A stretch of 64,000 nucleotides of DNA from Desulfobacterales bacterium (GTDB taxonomy: Bacteria > Desulfobacterota > Desulfobacteria > Desulfobacterales > JAHEIW01). The translations under genes and the position numbers were made by a program. Below are positions 44,284 through 53,534 of the stretch, piece after piece (the first letter of the stretch is position 1; each line of letters begins with the position of its first letter). The stretch covers positions 1 through 64,000 of the forward strand of contig JASJAN010000011.1 of assembly GCA_030066985.1 (NCBI GenBank). Direction: 5' to 3'. The notes below the pieces were generated by a model, which saw only the letters and a list, made by a program, of their open reading frames with translations, did not search any database and had not been told where the DNA came from.

Positions 44284-45621
44284 TTAATCTTGGTTTTCGG
44301 GATCCAGCTTGAGGTGGTCTGGCACAATCATGGATTCGACAATGATCTCCTTGAGTGATAGGGCTTTGATGTTCAGCTCAAATTCTTCACCCAGATCATT
44401 AATCTGGTCAAAGCAATTGTGGCAGGGCGTGATCACGATTTTAGCGCCGGTCTCTTTGATTTGATCGGCCTTTAACTTGCCGGATGCCATGCGGTAGGGT
44501 TTATAGTCCGGGCCCATGGGCATAATACCACCCCCGCCGCCGCAGCAATGATTGTGTTCCCGGTTGGGGGCCATATCCCTGAAATCTTCGGCAATGTAAG
44601 GAATGATCTTGCGGGCATGCTCCCACAGGCCGCCGTTGCGCGACACGTTGCAGGGGTCTTGGTAGGTGATCGGTTCTTTTATTTTTTTGTCGGGATCGAT
44701 CTGGATGCGGCCGTCGCGCAGATATTCATGCATCAACTGCACATAATGCTTAATTTTAACCGGCGGTTTACCATCCGGGTAACCAGCCATATAGGGGCCT
44801 TCAAATGCCATCGAGCGGTAGGCATGACCGCATTCGGTTATCAGAACATACTGGGCGTTTAGCTCCTGGGCTTTGTCATATACATTTTTGACTTGTTTAC
44901 CGGCCAGCTTGCGGTTGCCCGCAAACATCGGCAGATTGGTGCAATCCCAGCCAAAGGTCGGCATGGTCCAGCTTTCTTTGGCGGCCGCAAAAATGATTGC
45001 CGCATATGAAATGTCCTGAGGGTAATAAACCGGTTCGCGCGGGTTGACGGTGTACATGTATTTGGTATCGGGCTGGTCGATGGGAATGTCCACCCCTTTG
45101 TAATCATCTTCGACCTCTTCAACCATCCACTCACAGGTGTCGACGAGTTCTTCAACCGGTATGCCCATATGATTTCCCGTTTTGTCGCAATGGTCAGAAA
45201 AATAAGCCAATTGCTTGGGCGTGATGCCCTGGGAGTGGCAAATGCTGCGGGTAATGGTAATCATGGTGGCCACATCGATGCCAAAGGGGCAGTACATTGA
45301 GCAGCGTTTGCACATCGTGCATTGCAGCCAGGCGATTTGGTAGCATTTTTTCAAAAAAGCGCGGTCCACCTTGCCTTTGCGCCGGTACATCTCACCTAGC
45401 GTGTGTCTGAACTTATAAGCGGGGCTTAGATGGGGGTCCCGCTCATTGGCCACGTAAACAAAACAGCTTTCAGCGCACAGACCACAGCGCGAGCAAATGC
45501 TCAGCCAGGTTTTTATACGGGCGCCATCGTTGGCCTTCAATATGGCGCGCACCTGGTTGACATCTACCGGTTTGTCGGTATCATCCTCGTATTCAAACTT
45601 CTTTTCGGCAATGTCTGCCAT
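44284..45621 (-). CDS. tmcB: TmcB-like HdrD-type Fe-S protein
   Basis: The 445-residue cytoplasmic-side protein has two 4Fe-4S motifs near the N-terminus (CSRCGLCAESCFVY and CTMCKRCSMYCPFG), then two CCG-type regions. The second is canonical (DPCNVSRNGG, HCCGGGGGI, CHNCFDQ) and can bind the noncubane-type cluster of heterodisulfide reductases. The first lacks the CC pair. Overall it matches TmcB of the sulfate reducer transmembrane complex, which links periplasmic cytochrome c3 to the cytoplasm. CGGAG precedes the ATG. tmcC lies upstream on the same strand. Confidence 0.85.
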   Translation of the reverse strand: MADIAEKKFEYEDDTDKPVDVNQVRAILKANDGARIKTWLSICSRCGLCAESCFVYVANERDPHLSPAYKFRHTLGEMYRRKGKVDRAFLKKCYQIAWLQCTMCKRCSMYCPFGIDVATMITITRSICHSQGITPKQLAYFSDHCDKTGNHMGIPVEELVDTCEWMVEEVEDDYKGVDIPIDQPDTKYMYTVNPREPVYYPQDISYAAIIFAAAKESWTMPTFGWDCTNLPMFAGNRKLAGKQVKNVYDKAQELNAQYVLITECGHAYRSMAFEGPYMAGYPDGKPPVKIKHYVQLMHEYLRDGRIQIDPDKKIKEPITYQDPCNVSRNGGLWEHARKIIPYIAEDFRDMAPNREHNHCCGGGGGIMPMGPDYKPYRMASGKLKADQIKETGAKIVITPCHNCFDQINDLGEEFELNIKALSLKEIIVESMIVPDHLKLDPENQD

Positions 45622-45660
45622 TTTTAAACTCCGAAATATATGAGAGAGTTAAGAAGTTCT

Positions 45661-45733
45661 CTCGCAAAGACGCAAAGGCGCAAAGATTATTTAAAAATCA
45701 TTTACCTTTGCGAGCTTGGCGGCTTTGCGTGAG
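45661..45733. repeat. CGCAAAGACGCAAAG-word inverted repeat, copy 1
   Basis: The left arm is CTCGCAAAGACGCAAAGGCG and continues as CAAAG; the right arm is CTTTGCGAGCTTGGCGG then CTTTGCGTGAG, so the word and its inverse face each other. A diverged copy is at 55111-55185. It separates tmcC and tmcB, which otherwise look like one operon. Confidence 0.75.
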
Positions 45734-45802
45734 GTAACATCTTTATTTCCATTTTCGTAAAACCTATATCAAGCCTACATTAAATTAAGAACACTCGAGT
45801 TT

Positions 45803-46483
45803 TTACCATGATCGGGCTCCTCTCCGCCCACCCATCTCAAAGCCGATAAACGCCCGGGTGAAAAAGAAAAGGATCATGTGTGCCAACTTGGTGATCGGGA
45901 TCAGAATCAACAGAATTTGACTGAATACAATATGCAAGATCAGCATCACTTCATATGGCCCCCATTGATGATAGGCCAGGAAACCAGAAATAAACGGCAG
46001 CATGGTGATCACCAGCAGCGTGTAATCCCAGGCACTGGTTAAGATTCTGACCTCAGGTCTGATTCGACGACGCACAATTAAAAACAGGGCCGCAGCAATA
46101 AAAACCAGGGTCAACCCGTCGGCCCACCCGTCGGGCAGAGACCACAGGGTGATGCCGAAAGCTTCCTCCCATAAAAAAATGTGGGCGCTTAAAAACAACG
46201 GCACAGCCACCAGCGACAGATGAAAGATAAAAGCGACAATCGAAAAAACCGGCTGCTGCCGCATAGAGGCGCTGGCAAAGGGGATGATCCAGTGAACAAT
46301 GGATCGCAATCCCCAGTCCGCATTGAAATGATTGTAAATGACGCGATCTTTTTTACGACTCAGGCGAAATAAGAAAGCCATTCGGATAAGCAGCCCGCCG
46401 ACAAAAAAGATAAAGGTAAACCAGAGGGCCGGCCCGGTTAAAAATTCATAAATGCTGTTCCAGTTTAAATTTGCGTTTGGCAT
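45803..46483 (-). CDS. tmcC: TmcC-like membrane cytochrome b (NarI-related)
   Basis: The 226-residue protein has five to six transmembrane helices, with a NarI/TmcC-type heme b layout: conserved His in RSIVHWIIPF, FIFHLSLVAVPLFLSAHIFL, LAYHQWGPYEVMLILHIVF and TKLAHMILFFFTRAFIG. In the Tmc complex this subunit carries electrons across the membrane between TmcA and TmcB. tmcB is downstream; tmcA (tetraheme cytochrome c3) and tmcD are not in this window. Confidence 0.82.
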   Translation of the reverse strand: MPNANLNWNSIYEFLTGPALWFTFIFFVGGLLIRMAFLFRLSRKKDRVIYNHFNADWGLRSIVHWIIPFASASMRQQPVFSIVAFIFHLSLVAVPLFLSAHIFLWEEAFGITLWSLPDGWADGLTLVFIAAALFLIVRRRIRPEVRILTSAWDYTLLVITMLPFISGFLAYHQWGPYEVMLILHIVFSQILLILIPITKLAHMILFFFTRAFIGFEMGGRRGARSW

Positions 46484-46556
46484 TGGTTAATTTGTTGATC
46501 TGAATCTGAGCACATTAAGACGTTCTACTGATTGAGCCAATGGTACAGATGAAGCC

Positions 46557-46591
46557 AAAAAGGGGCAATCCTAATCCGATTTGCCGTTTTT
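46557..46591 (-). terminator. Rho-independent terminator after the isochorismatase gene
   Basis: On the minus strand, GGCAAATC and GATTGCC form a stem over a short loop, and a run of five T follows. It lies 142 bases downstream of the isochorismatase stop and 75 bases upstream of tmcC, so tmcC has its own promoter. The A-rich left side also allows termination on the other strand. Confidence 0.65.
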
Positions 46592-46732
46592 GTCAATTAA
46601 ACCTAACCGTATGAGGCCATTTTCTTGGAAAAAATGATTTGCGAAGGATCATCTTTGGATGATCTCGCAACCTGGCAGGGAATTTCCTTGAGCGGTTGGA
46701 AAGGTGGAGAGTAGAAAAATGATCAGCTTATG

Positions 46733-47272
46733 TTACTTGACTACGTTGATAATTTCTTTGAATTTGTCACCTTTGGCGATTCTAAGCAATTCAAACAAGA
46801 CGGTTTCAGTACTGGTCAGACCGGCGCCGGCCTGTTTGCATTTTTCAAGGCCGATTTGCTTATTTTCAGCTGTGCGGGAGGCAACTGCATCAGCAACCAC
46901 CTGGACGGCGTAATTCTGAGCAATTAAATCAGCTGCCGTCTGATAAACGCAGACATGGGTCTCAATGCCGGCAACCAATAAGTTTGGGCGATTCAGCTTT
47001 TTGAGTTCTTTGACAAAATTCTCATTACCGTAGCAACTGAAACTGAGTTTGCTCAGTGGTTTTTGATTCGGCAAAAGTTCGGCAATTTCGGTTATAGTGG
47101 GCCCCAGTCCGGCGGGATTTTGCTCGTTCCATAAGATGGGGAGCTCCAGTATTCTTGCGCCTTTGACCAGTCTGATGATTGTATCGAAAAATCCTTCTTT
47201 GTCATGCATGGCCTGGGCCAGTTTGCCCTGAACATCGACCAAAACCAGTGCGCTGTTTTCAGTTGTCAGCAT
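46733..47272 (-). CDS. Isochorismatase-fold hydrolase (YcaC-like)
   Basis: The 179-residue protein has the Asp of the catalytic triad in LVLVDVQGKLA, the Lys region near SKLSFSCYGNENF, and the Cys in VAGIETHVCVYQTAADL. This layout is shared by YcaC-like and nicotinamidase-like hydrolases. Substrate is unknown. GGAGAG lies eight bases before the ATG. Confidence 0.87.
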   Translation of the reverse strand: MLTTENSALVLVDVQGKLAQAMHDKEGFFDTIIRLVKGARILELPILWNEQNPAGLGPTITEIAELLPNQKPLSKLSFSCYGNENFVKELKKLNRPNLLVAGIETHVCVYQTAADLIAQNYAVQVVADAVASRTAENKQIGLEKCKQAGAGLTSTETVLFELLRIAKGDKFKEIINVVK

Positions 47273-47289
47273 TGCATTGCTCTCCTTAC

Positions 47290-47320
47290 AAAAAAGGGCA
47301 GAGTTAGGAAGGCTCTGCCC
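47290..47320 (-). terminator. Rho-independent terminator between a small gene and the isochorismatase gene
   Basis: On the minus strand, GGGCAGAG (47320-47313) pairs with CTCTGCCC (47303-47296) and six T follow (47295-47290). It lies just upstream of the isochorismatase ribosome site, so transcripts of the upstream small gene end here or run through into it. Confidence 0.7.
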
Positions 47321-47362
47321 GTTGGCTTCTAATTAGTTATAAATTAAAACGACAAACAATGT

Positions 47363-47605
47363 CTATTCGTCAAAAACCAACTCGCTGCGCCATTTTCCGA
47401 CCCGCAGCCATCGCTCTCTGCGTTCGGCAGCCTGGCGGCGTTCCTTACCCGTTCTTCTTTCCAGGCCGCCTTTTTCAAAATATGCCGCGCTCAGCTTTTG
47501 GTGGCAGTCTCGATCCGAGCGGCCTTCTAGCAGAGAACGCTCCCGCCATGCGCCCATTTCTGTCCTGTTATCTTTTTGCTGTCGGGTTTCGTTTTTCTGG
47601 TCCAT
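47363..47605 (-). CDS. Small Arg-rich protein with ERRxGKERR motif
   Basis: This 80-residue protein is highly charged and contains GGLERRTGKERRQAAERRER followed by WLRVGKWRSEL. Similar ERRSGKDRR-type stretches occur at the N-termini of PilZ and c-di-GMP proteins and in small proteins of Desulfobacterota, from memory. Nothing suggests enzymatic activity. A terminator follows. It could be a small RNA- or protein-binding factor. Confidence 0.5.
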   Translation of the reverse strand: MDQKNETRQQKDNRTEMGAWRERSLLEGRSDRDCHQKLSAAYFEKGGLERRTGKERRQAAERRERWLRVGKWRSELVFDE

Positions 47606-47808
47606 TTGGCATCTACCGTTGGTGCGCTAAAATTGTCATCATCTGGCAAAGTTGATTTCCAACGCTGCAACATGTATTTTCGCTATAAACTTCAGAGCGA
47701 TACAAACATCGATGGCCGCAAACAGTTATTTTTAGAAGGCTTGGTTTTTAATTCGATCAATATTCGTTTGAATTAATAAGAAAAATTACAAAATATGTCA
47801 ATGAATAA

Positions 47809-47943
47809 TTCAGGTTTCCGGGTTGCAAGTTGCGGGTTACGAGTTGCGCGTTCCTTGAACGCGTTACGGATTGCAGGTCGCGAGTTTCATGGTCCAGATT
47901 GCCGGCCGAAAGTGACCAGCTGCCAGTAGCCAGTAGCCTGACA
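47809..47943. repeat. GGGTTGCAAGTTGCGGGTT-type word repeat
   Basis: The words GGTTGCAAG, GTTGCGGGTTACGAGTTGCG and GATTGCAGG repeat with variation from 47816 to 47876, and CAGCTGCCAGTAGCCAGTAG follows at 47918-47937 (inverse of the GGCTACTGGC word of other elements). The remaining bases between 47606 and 47996 contain no gene. Confidence 0.55.
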
Positions 47944-47996
47944 GATGAAATCAAATTTTGCGTTGTGTGCGATTCGGATATAATTGAAGGAATGCG

Positions 47997-48539
47997 TTAA
48001 CTTTTGATTTTGACCACTTCTGACTTGTTTGCCGAAAATTCTGTGATGGCTTTATGTTGGTGTGCGTTAAGCTGGCTGAATTTTACGCCAATTCCATTTT
48101 GGCTGCTCCAGACAATTTCACCGGTGATGGTCAGTGGTTTCTGATAGCTGGGAGCCGAAAATGTCATGATGATTTCCTGGCTGCTGAAGAGAGCGTTGCT
48201 GGTTTCGATAAATACCCCATGATCGCTGATATCCAGTATATACCCGTCAAACTGGCGACCCTGAACGATGTAGGTCAATGGTATCAAACAGGGTTTGCGC
48301 GTGTATCTACGTCGGTCTTCGCTGATGATAGTGTCAACCTTGGTCTGCAAATGCTTCAGCAAAGCAGCTTGATGCTCATCGGACATGTCGATGACCAGCT
48401 TGAATAATTGAGCGCTAAATTGCTCTTTTAATAGATCTTTTAAAATAAGGATGAACTGGTCTTCTGAGATATGGTTTATCAGCTCAAATAAGCGCGCGAT
48501 GATCGGGTATTTGCCAACAGCGGTATCAGATGGATTCAT
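47997..48539 (-). CDS. PilZ-domain protein (probable c-di-GMP receptor)
   Basis: Residues about 95-175 are a PilZ domain: RRRYTRKPCLIPLTY with the Arg motif, then YILDISDHGVFIE with the DxSxxG motif, both needed for c-di-GMP binding. The N-terminal 90 residues are helical (LFELINHISEDQFILILK) and unlike known output domains. AGGGAG precedes the ATG. It may respond to the GGDEF-EAL protein at 9670; that link is speculative. Confidence 0.85.
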   Translation of the reverse strand: MNPSDTAVGKYPIIARLFELINHISEDQFILILKDLLKEQFSAQLFKLVIDMSDEHQAALLKHLQTKVDTIISEDRRRYTRKPCLIPLTYIVQGRQFDGYILDISDHGVFIETSNALFSSQEIIMTFSAPSYQKPLTITGEIVWSSQNGIGVKFSQLNAHQHKAITEFSANKSEVVKIKS

Positions 48540-48999
48540 TATTTACTCCCTGAAAGTCTACATTTGGCGGAACTCCGCTCTTTTCACTGAACGTGCAAAT
48601 CAAGGCTTTTGCTCAGTCGCTATATGCCTTATCGGCAAAATTTATCGTAAACTTGATTCTCAAGGAATGAAATGGATAAAAATTCCAAAGAGTTGGCACT
48701 GAGCATAGTTAAACTTTATTGCTACTGCCGGTTTTGATAGGCGCTGGTGGTCATCTGAAAAGCAGGCCATGACCCGAATAGATTTTTATTGCCAAACCCA
48801 ACTTCTTTCTGTTATAGCCATTTTATTTAATTTCAATTGTTTAATTGATGAGGCGGATTCATTTTTTCTTGACTGGGAAACCTTTTATTTGAATGGCGTT
48901 TTTGATGACCCGGCGCTTCTCTATGACGTGTTTTTAACTGGATGATGTTTTCGAGGGATGACGACGGGGAAACCTTTAATTCCAGAAAAAGGAGGCAAA
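48540..48999. other. Gene-free divergent region between the PilZ gene and aapJ
   Basis: I find no gene here. Open frames are short and without a ribosome site. The stretch is AT-rich near 48800-48890 and must hold the promoters of both divergent units. TTGACT at about 48868 lacks a good -10 box at 17 bases. Confidence 0.3.
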
Positions 49000-50019
49000 A
49001 TGATGAAACGTTTCAAACTACTTGTAGCTGTCTTTTTGGCGGTGGTGCTGACCTCAGGCATTGCGCTGGCCGGCACACTCGAAGAGGTTCGCGCCAGAGG
49101 CCATATTATTGCCGGTGTCAACGGCGGCGTATTTGGTTTCAGTATGCCGGATGACAAAGGCGTCTGGAAAGGACTGGATGTTGACACCGCCAGGGCCATT
49201 TCCGCTGCCGTATTCGCTGATCCCAATAAAGTCAAATTTAGTGCACTAACGGCAGTACAGCGTCTGCCGGCGCTGCAGGCCAAGGAAATTGATGTGCTGT
49301 GCCGCAACACCACCCAAACCCTCACGCGCGAAACCGTCAACGGTTTGAATTTTGCCCCCGTCAATTACTACGATGGTCAGGGCTTTTTGATCTCCAAGAA
49401 ATTAGGGGTTAAAAGCGCCAAAGAATTAGGGGGTGCGACGGTTTGTGTGTTGCCGGGCACAACCACCGAGATGAATGCGGCCGACTTTTTCCGCGCCAAC
49501 AACCTGAAATGGAAGCCGGTGGTTATTGAGCAAACCGCCGAATTAAATAAAGCCTTTTTTGCCGGGCGCTGTGACGTGCTGACCTCAGATATGTCCCAAT
49601 TGGCGGCGCAGCGATCGGTTTCGCCGAATCCGGCAGAATATGTACTGCTGCCTGAAATTATTTCCAAGGAACCTCTGGCGCCGGTTGTGCGGCATGGAGA
49701 CGACCAGTGGTATGACATCGTTAAATTTACCGTCATGGCCCTGATCAATGCTGAGGAAATGGGGATTACCTCTAAAAACGTCGATGATATGCTCAAAAGC
49801 AAAAATCCGGAAATCCAACGTTTTCTGGGCGTATCACCGGGTATGGGTAAAGCCCTGGGCCTGGATGAAAAATGGGCCTACAATATCATCAAAATGGTCG
49901 GAAACTATGGCGAAATCTATGAACGCAACGTCGGGCCGAATACACCGTTAGGCCTTGAACGGGGACTGAATGCATTGTGGACCGAAGGTGGTATCATGTA
50001 TGCCGCTCCGTTCAGATAA
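49000..50019 (+). CDS. aapJ: General L-amino acid ABC transporter, periplasmic binding protein AapJ
   Basis: The mature protein follows a signal peptide (KLLVAVFLAVVLTSGIALA). It has the AapJ pattern: TLEEVRARGHIIAGVNGGVF, KGLDVDTARAISAAVF, VDVLCRNTTQTLTRE-like segment and GLDEKWAYNIIKMVGNYGE. It belongs to the long-type family-3 solute-binding proteins for broad L-amino acid uptake. The ATG at 49000 has a perfect GGAGG five bases upstream; the earlier in-frame opening at 48958 is not needed. It begins the JQMP operon. Confidence 0.92.
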   Translation: MMKRFKLLVAVFLAVVLTSGIALAGTLEEVRARGHIIAGVNGGVFGFSMPDDKGVWKGLDVDTARAISAAVFADPNKVKFSALTAVQRLPALQAKEIDVLCRNTTQTLTRETVNGLNFAPVNYYDGQGFLISKKLGVKSAKELGGATVCVLPGTTTEMNAADFFRANNLKWKPVVIEQTAELNKAFFAGRCDVLTSDMSQLAAQRSVSPNPAEYVLLPEIISKEPLAPVVRHGDDQWYDIVKFTVMALINAEEMGITSKNVDDMLKSKNPEIQRFLGVSPGMGKALGLDEKWAYNIIKMVGNYGEIYERNVGPNTPLGLERGLNALWTEGGIMYAAPFR

Positions 50020-50030
50020 TCGGTCAGAAA

Positions 50031-50057
50031 GGTGCCCCACGTTTCAAGTGGGGCGCC
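50031..50057 (+). terminator. Strong hairpin between aapJ and aapQ
   Basis: GGTGCCCCAC (50031-50040) pairs with GTGGGGCGCC (50048-50057) over a 7-base loop, with one mismatch near the base. It starts 11 bases after the aapJ stop and is followed by TTATCATTATC rather than a pure T run. It is probably a partial terminator or an mRNA-stabilising stem that lets the binding protein be made in excess. Confidence 0.65.
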
Positions 50058-50132
50058 TTATCATTATCGCGTGAATTGTAAAGAGCGCTGCAATTTGACT
50101 GGAATCCAATTAGCGTAGCGTTTAGCGTAGAG

Positions 50133-51338
50133 ATGGCCATGGTAACGGACGGAAAAGCAATCCCGGCAGACACCGATCTGTCTGAAAAAGTTCCTTTCTG
50201 GCTTGATCCTCAAAAGCGTGCCATTGTTTATCAGATTGGCGTGCTGTGCATGTTCGGGCTACTGGCCTACTATCTTATCTCCAACACCCTGATCAATCTT
50301 GAAAAGCAAGCGATTGCCACCGGATTCAGCTTCCTGAACAAGGAATCATCCTTCGAGATCGGTGAGACCCTGATTCCGTATTCAGCCGCCAACACCTATG
50401 GGCGTGCGCTGGTGGTCGGGGCCCTCAACACTCTAAAAGTCGCTTTTATCGGCATTGTCATCACCTTGATTTTGGGAACCATTCTCGGGATTGCCCGTCT
50501 GTCGAGTAACTGGCTGGTTTCAAAAATCGCCGGGATCTACATTGAAGTGATGCAGGATATCCCGGTACTGTTGCAGCTGTTTTTCTGGTATGCGATTTTT
50601 TACGAAAGCCTGCCATCGCCGCGCGAGGCGCTCAATCCTTTTCATGGACTCTTTCTTTGCAACCGCGGCGTTATCTTTGCGGTTCCCGAAAGCCATCCTG
50701 CGCATAAATATATGCTTCTGGCTTTAATATTAGCTTGCATCGGCATTTACTTTTTCCGGCGCTGGGCCAAAAAACGGCAGGATGCAACCGGACAGGCGCT
50801 TCCGGTGTTCCGTATCTCTATCGCCACCATCATTGGCCTGCCGTTGACAACCTGGCTGATTTTTGGTGCTCCGGTGAAAATGGATGTGCCTGTGCTGACG
50901 GGTTTTAATTTTAAAGGCGGAACGACGCTCAGCCCCGAATTCATAGCCCTGCTGTTGGGCCTGGTGCTGTATACAGCCGCATTCGTTGCGGAAGTGGTGC
51001 GGGCTGGCATTCAATCGGTGAGCAAAGGCCAGCGCGAGGCCGCCATGTCCATTGCTTTGAAACCGACGCAGGTATTGAATCTGGTGATTTTACCTCAGGC
51101 GTTGCGGGTGATTATACCGCCGTTGACCAGCCAGATGCTGAATCTGACCAAAAACAGCTCGCTTGCGGTGGCCATTGGATTTCCGGATTTTGTTTCGGTC
51201 GCCAATACCACTATTAATCAAACCGGCCAATCTATTGAAGGCGTGGCCCTGATCATGGCGGTTTATCTGTTTTTCAGCTTGTCCACTTCGGCATTTATGA
51301 ATTGGTACAACAAAAAGGTTAAACTGGTCGAAAGATAA
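50133..51338 (+). CDS. aapQ: General L-amino acid ABC transporter permease AapQ
   Basis: The 401-residue permease has about eight transmembrane helices and the family-3 (HisMQ-type) core: SAANTYGRALVVGALNTLKV, IEVMQDIPVLLQLFFWY and the EAA loop AGIQSVSKGQREAAMSI followed by PQALRVIIPPLTSQ. The length fits the long-type AapQ. The start at 50133 (or 50139) lies 75 bases after the hairpin. It forms the membrane channel with AapM. Confidence 0.91.
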   Translation: MAMVTDGKAIPADTDLSEKVPFWLDPQKRAIVYQIGVLCMFGLLAYYLISNTLINLEKQAIATGFSFLNKESSFEIGETLIPYSAANTYGRALVVGALNTLKVAFIGIVITLILGTILGIARLSSNWLVSKIAGIYIEVMQDIPVLLQLFFWYAIFYESLPSPREALNPFHGLFLCNRGVIFAVPESHPAHKYMLLALILACIGIYFFRRWAKKRQDATGQALPVFRISIATIIGLPLTTWLIFGAPVKMDVPVLTGFNFKGGTTLSPEFIALLLGLVLYTAAFVAEVVRAGIQSVSKGQREAAMSIALKPTQVLNLVILPQALRVIIPPLTSQMLNLTKNSSLAVAIGFPDFVSVANTTINQTGQSIEGVALIMAVYLFFSLSTSAFMNWYNKKVKLVER

Positions 51339-51345
51339 AAAGCCC

Positions 51346-52443
51346 ATGGAAGCTTATGTTCAGGAAACACCGGTAGAGGAGTTAAAACCACCGGTTTCGA
51401 GTGTGGGGGTCCTTGGATGGGTGAAAGCCAATCTGTTCAACGGCTGGTTTAACTCCCTGCTGACGATCGTAACACTTTATATTCTGTGGGAGATCATTCC
51501 ACCGTTTATCCGCTGGGCTTTTATTGACAGTGTCTGGAATACCACCGGAGCCGTGTGCCGGGACATAGACGGCGCCTGTTGGTCGATTATTACGACCAAT
51601 TTGCGCTTCATTATTTTTGGCTTCTTTCCGTATGACCAGCAGTGGCGGCCTTTGATTGCCATGCTGCTCCTATTTGGCTTGCTGTTTTACAGCCGTGACC
51701 GAAATCATTGGCATAAATACTTGGCTTATGCCTGGCTGATCGGCTTGGTGGTTATGGGGTTTCTGATGCGCGGAGGGCTCTTTGGGTTGCCCGGGGTAGA
51801 AACCTCTCAATGGGGTGGGCTGCCGCTGACGCTGCTGCTATCCGTTTTCGGGCTCACTGCGGCCTATCCTCTGGGGGTTGTCCTGGCATTGGGTCGTCAG
51901 TCTCGGATGCCGGCAATTCGCATGCTGTGCGTCGTGTACATTGAACTCATCCGCGGCGTCCCGCTGATCAGTCTGCTGTTTATGGGCTCCATAATCTTTC
52001 CACTATTTTTGCCCGAAGGCATTACCATCAATCAAATTTTGCGGGCCCAGGTAGCCATTATTTTGTTTACAGCTGCCTATATTGCCGAAGTCGTTCGCGG
52101 CGGTTTGCAGGCTATGCCGCGCGGACAATACGAGGCTGCTGAGTCCATCGGGCTAAACTATTTTCTGACCATGCGGCTGATTATACTGCCCCAGGCACTG
52201 AAAATTGTAATACCGCCGACCGTAAGCATCCTCATTTCCGCCTTTAAAGATACGTCTCTGGTGGTCATCATCGCACTCTGGGATCTGTTGAAAACCACCC
52301 AAGCGACACTATCAAATCCCGAATGGATGGGTTTCAGCCGCGAGGCTTATATTTTTGTTGCCATACTTTATTTTTTAGGCTGTTTTTCGATGGCCAATTA
52401 CAGCCGTAAGCTGGAAAAGGAATTGTCTACTGAAGAACACTAA
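51346..52443 (+). CDS. aapM: General L-amino acid ABC transporter permease AapM
   Basis: The 365-residue permease has a long N-terminal part ([19 protein letters not shown]) and about eight helices, with [19 protein letters not shown] and the EAA loop [19 protein letters not shown] followed by [13 protein letters not shown]. This matches AapM in order and size. It begins seven bases after aapQ. Confidence 0.91.
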   Translation: MEAYVQETPVEELKPPVSSVGVLGWVKANLFNGWFNSLLTIVTLYILWEIIPPFIRWAFIDSVWNTTGAVCRDIDGACWSIITTNLRFIIFGFFPYDQQWRPLIAMLLLFGLLFYSRDRNHWHKYLAYAWLIGLVVMGFLMRGGLFGLPGVETSQWGGLPLTLLLSVFGLTAAYPLGVVLALGRQSRMPAIRMLCVVYIELIRGVPLISLLFMGSIIFPLFLPEGITINQILRAQVAIILFTAAYIAEVVRGGLQAMPRGQYEAAESIGLNYFLTMRLIILPQALKIVIPPTVSILISAFKDTSLVVIIALWDLLKTTQATLSNPEWMGFSREAYIFVAILYFLGCFSMANYSRKLEKELSTEEH

Positions 52444-52490
52444 GAAGTCTAACAAATACGTTTCATTCGAATTTGGAACGAGAGGACCCA

Positions 52491-53267
52491 ATGACCGAGG
52501 AAAAGTCAGCAAACAGCGATACACAGAGAGAGACGGAACCCATTATCGAAATTATTGATATGCACAAGTGGTTTGGGGAATTCCATGTGCTGCGAGGTAT
52601 TGATCTGACCATTCAACAAAAAGAGCGTATCGTCATTTGCGGTCCGTCAGGTTCCGGTAAATCAACCCTGATTCGCTGCATTAATCGTTTGGAAGAGCAT
52701 CAACGCGGCAAAATTATCGTTGATGGTATTGAGCTGACGAATAACCTCAAAAATATCGAAAAAATCAGAACCGAAGTCGGCATGGTCTTTCAGCACTTCA
52801 ATCTTTTTCCGCACTTGACCATTGTTGATAATCTGGCCCTGGGGCCGATTTGGGTCAGAAAAGTGCCCAAGAAAGAAGCTGTTGAAACCGCCATGCATTA
52901 TCTGGAAAAGGTCCATATTGCCGAGCAAGCCCAAAAATTTCCTGGACAGCTATCCGGGGGGCAGCAGCAACGGGTGGCGATTGCCCGCAGTCTGTGTATG
53001 TCGCCGAAAATCATGCTATTTGATGAGCCCACCTCTGCCTTGGACCCCGAGATGATCAAAGAAGTTCTGGATGTTATGATAGACCTTGCCCAGGAGGGTA
53101 TGACCATGATTGTGGTGACTCATGAGATGGGTTTTGCCAAGAGCGTGGCCCACCGGGTGCTATTTATGGATTTTGGGCAGATTGTGGAAGGAAACACGCC
53201 CGAAGAGTTTTTCGAAAATCCCCAGCACGATCGCACCAAACTATTTCTCAGCCAGATATTACACTAA
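52491..53267 (+). CDS. aapP: General L-amino acid ABC transporter ATPase AapP
   Basis: The ATPase has Walker [10 protein letters not shown], the Q-loop ([11 protein letters not shown]), the signature [15 protein letters not shown] and Walker [15 protein letters not shown], then the H-loop VTHEMGFAK. The ATG at 52491 has GAGGA upstream, giving 258 residues; an in-frame TTG at 52473 is less likely. It closes the aapJQMP operon and energises uptake of polar and other L-amino acids. Confidence 0.93.
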   Translation: MTEEKSANSDTQRETEPIIEIIDMHKWFGEFHVLRGIDLTIQQKERIVICGPSGSGKSTLIRCINRLEEHQRGKIIVDGIELTNNLKNIEKIRTEVGMVFQHFNLFPHLTIVDNLALGPIWVRKVPKKEAVETAMHYLEKVHIAEQAQKFPGQLSGGQQQRVAIARSLCMSPKIMLFDEPTSALDPEMIKEVLDVMIDLAQEGMTMIVVTHEMGFAKSVAHRVLFMDFGQIVEGNTPEEFFENPQHDRTKLFLSQILH

Positions 53268-53405
53268 CCTCACCCTTTTTCCCAAAAATTACAGCCGAAT
53301 CAGTCAATTTATGCTAAAATAAGACCCATGACGGGAGTTGTCGGTTAAGCGTTTGATAAGAACTAAAATCTTTCTTAGTTCTAAATTGAAGTGACCGATA
53401 ATCCC

Positions 53406-53447
53406 TAACAATTAACGCCTGATTGAGGGCAACGTCTCAATCAGGCG
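53406..53447. repeat. CGCCTGATTGAG hairpin after aapP, family copy 2
   Basis: CGCCTGATTGAG (53416-53427) and CTCAATCAGGCG (53436-53447) form a perfect 12-bp stem over an 8-base loop. The 10 bases before it (AACAATTAAC) and the stem pattern match the hairpin at 25212-25251. It may serve as a terminator for the aap operon although no T-tract follows directly. Confidence 0.65.
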
Positions 53448-53534
53448 CATCTAGTTTAAGTTTGAGGTGTATCTGGCCGATATAGCACTAAATTAGCCAC
53501 AAAATAGACCGGTGAAAATCGACCGGAGTGTCGC

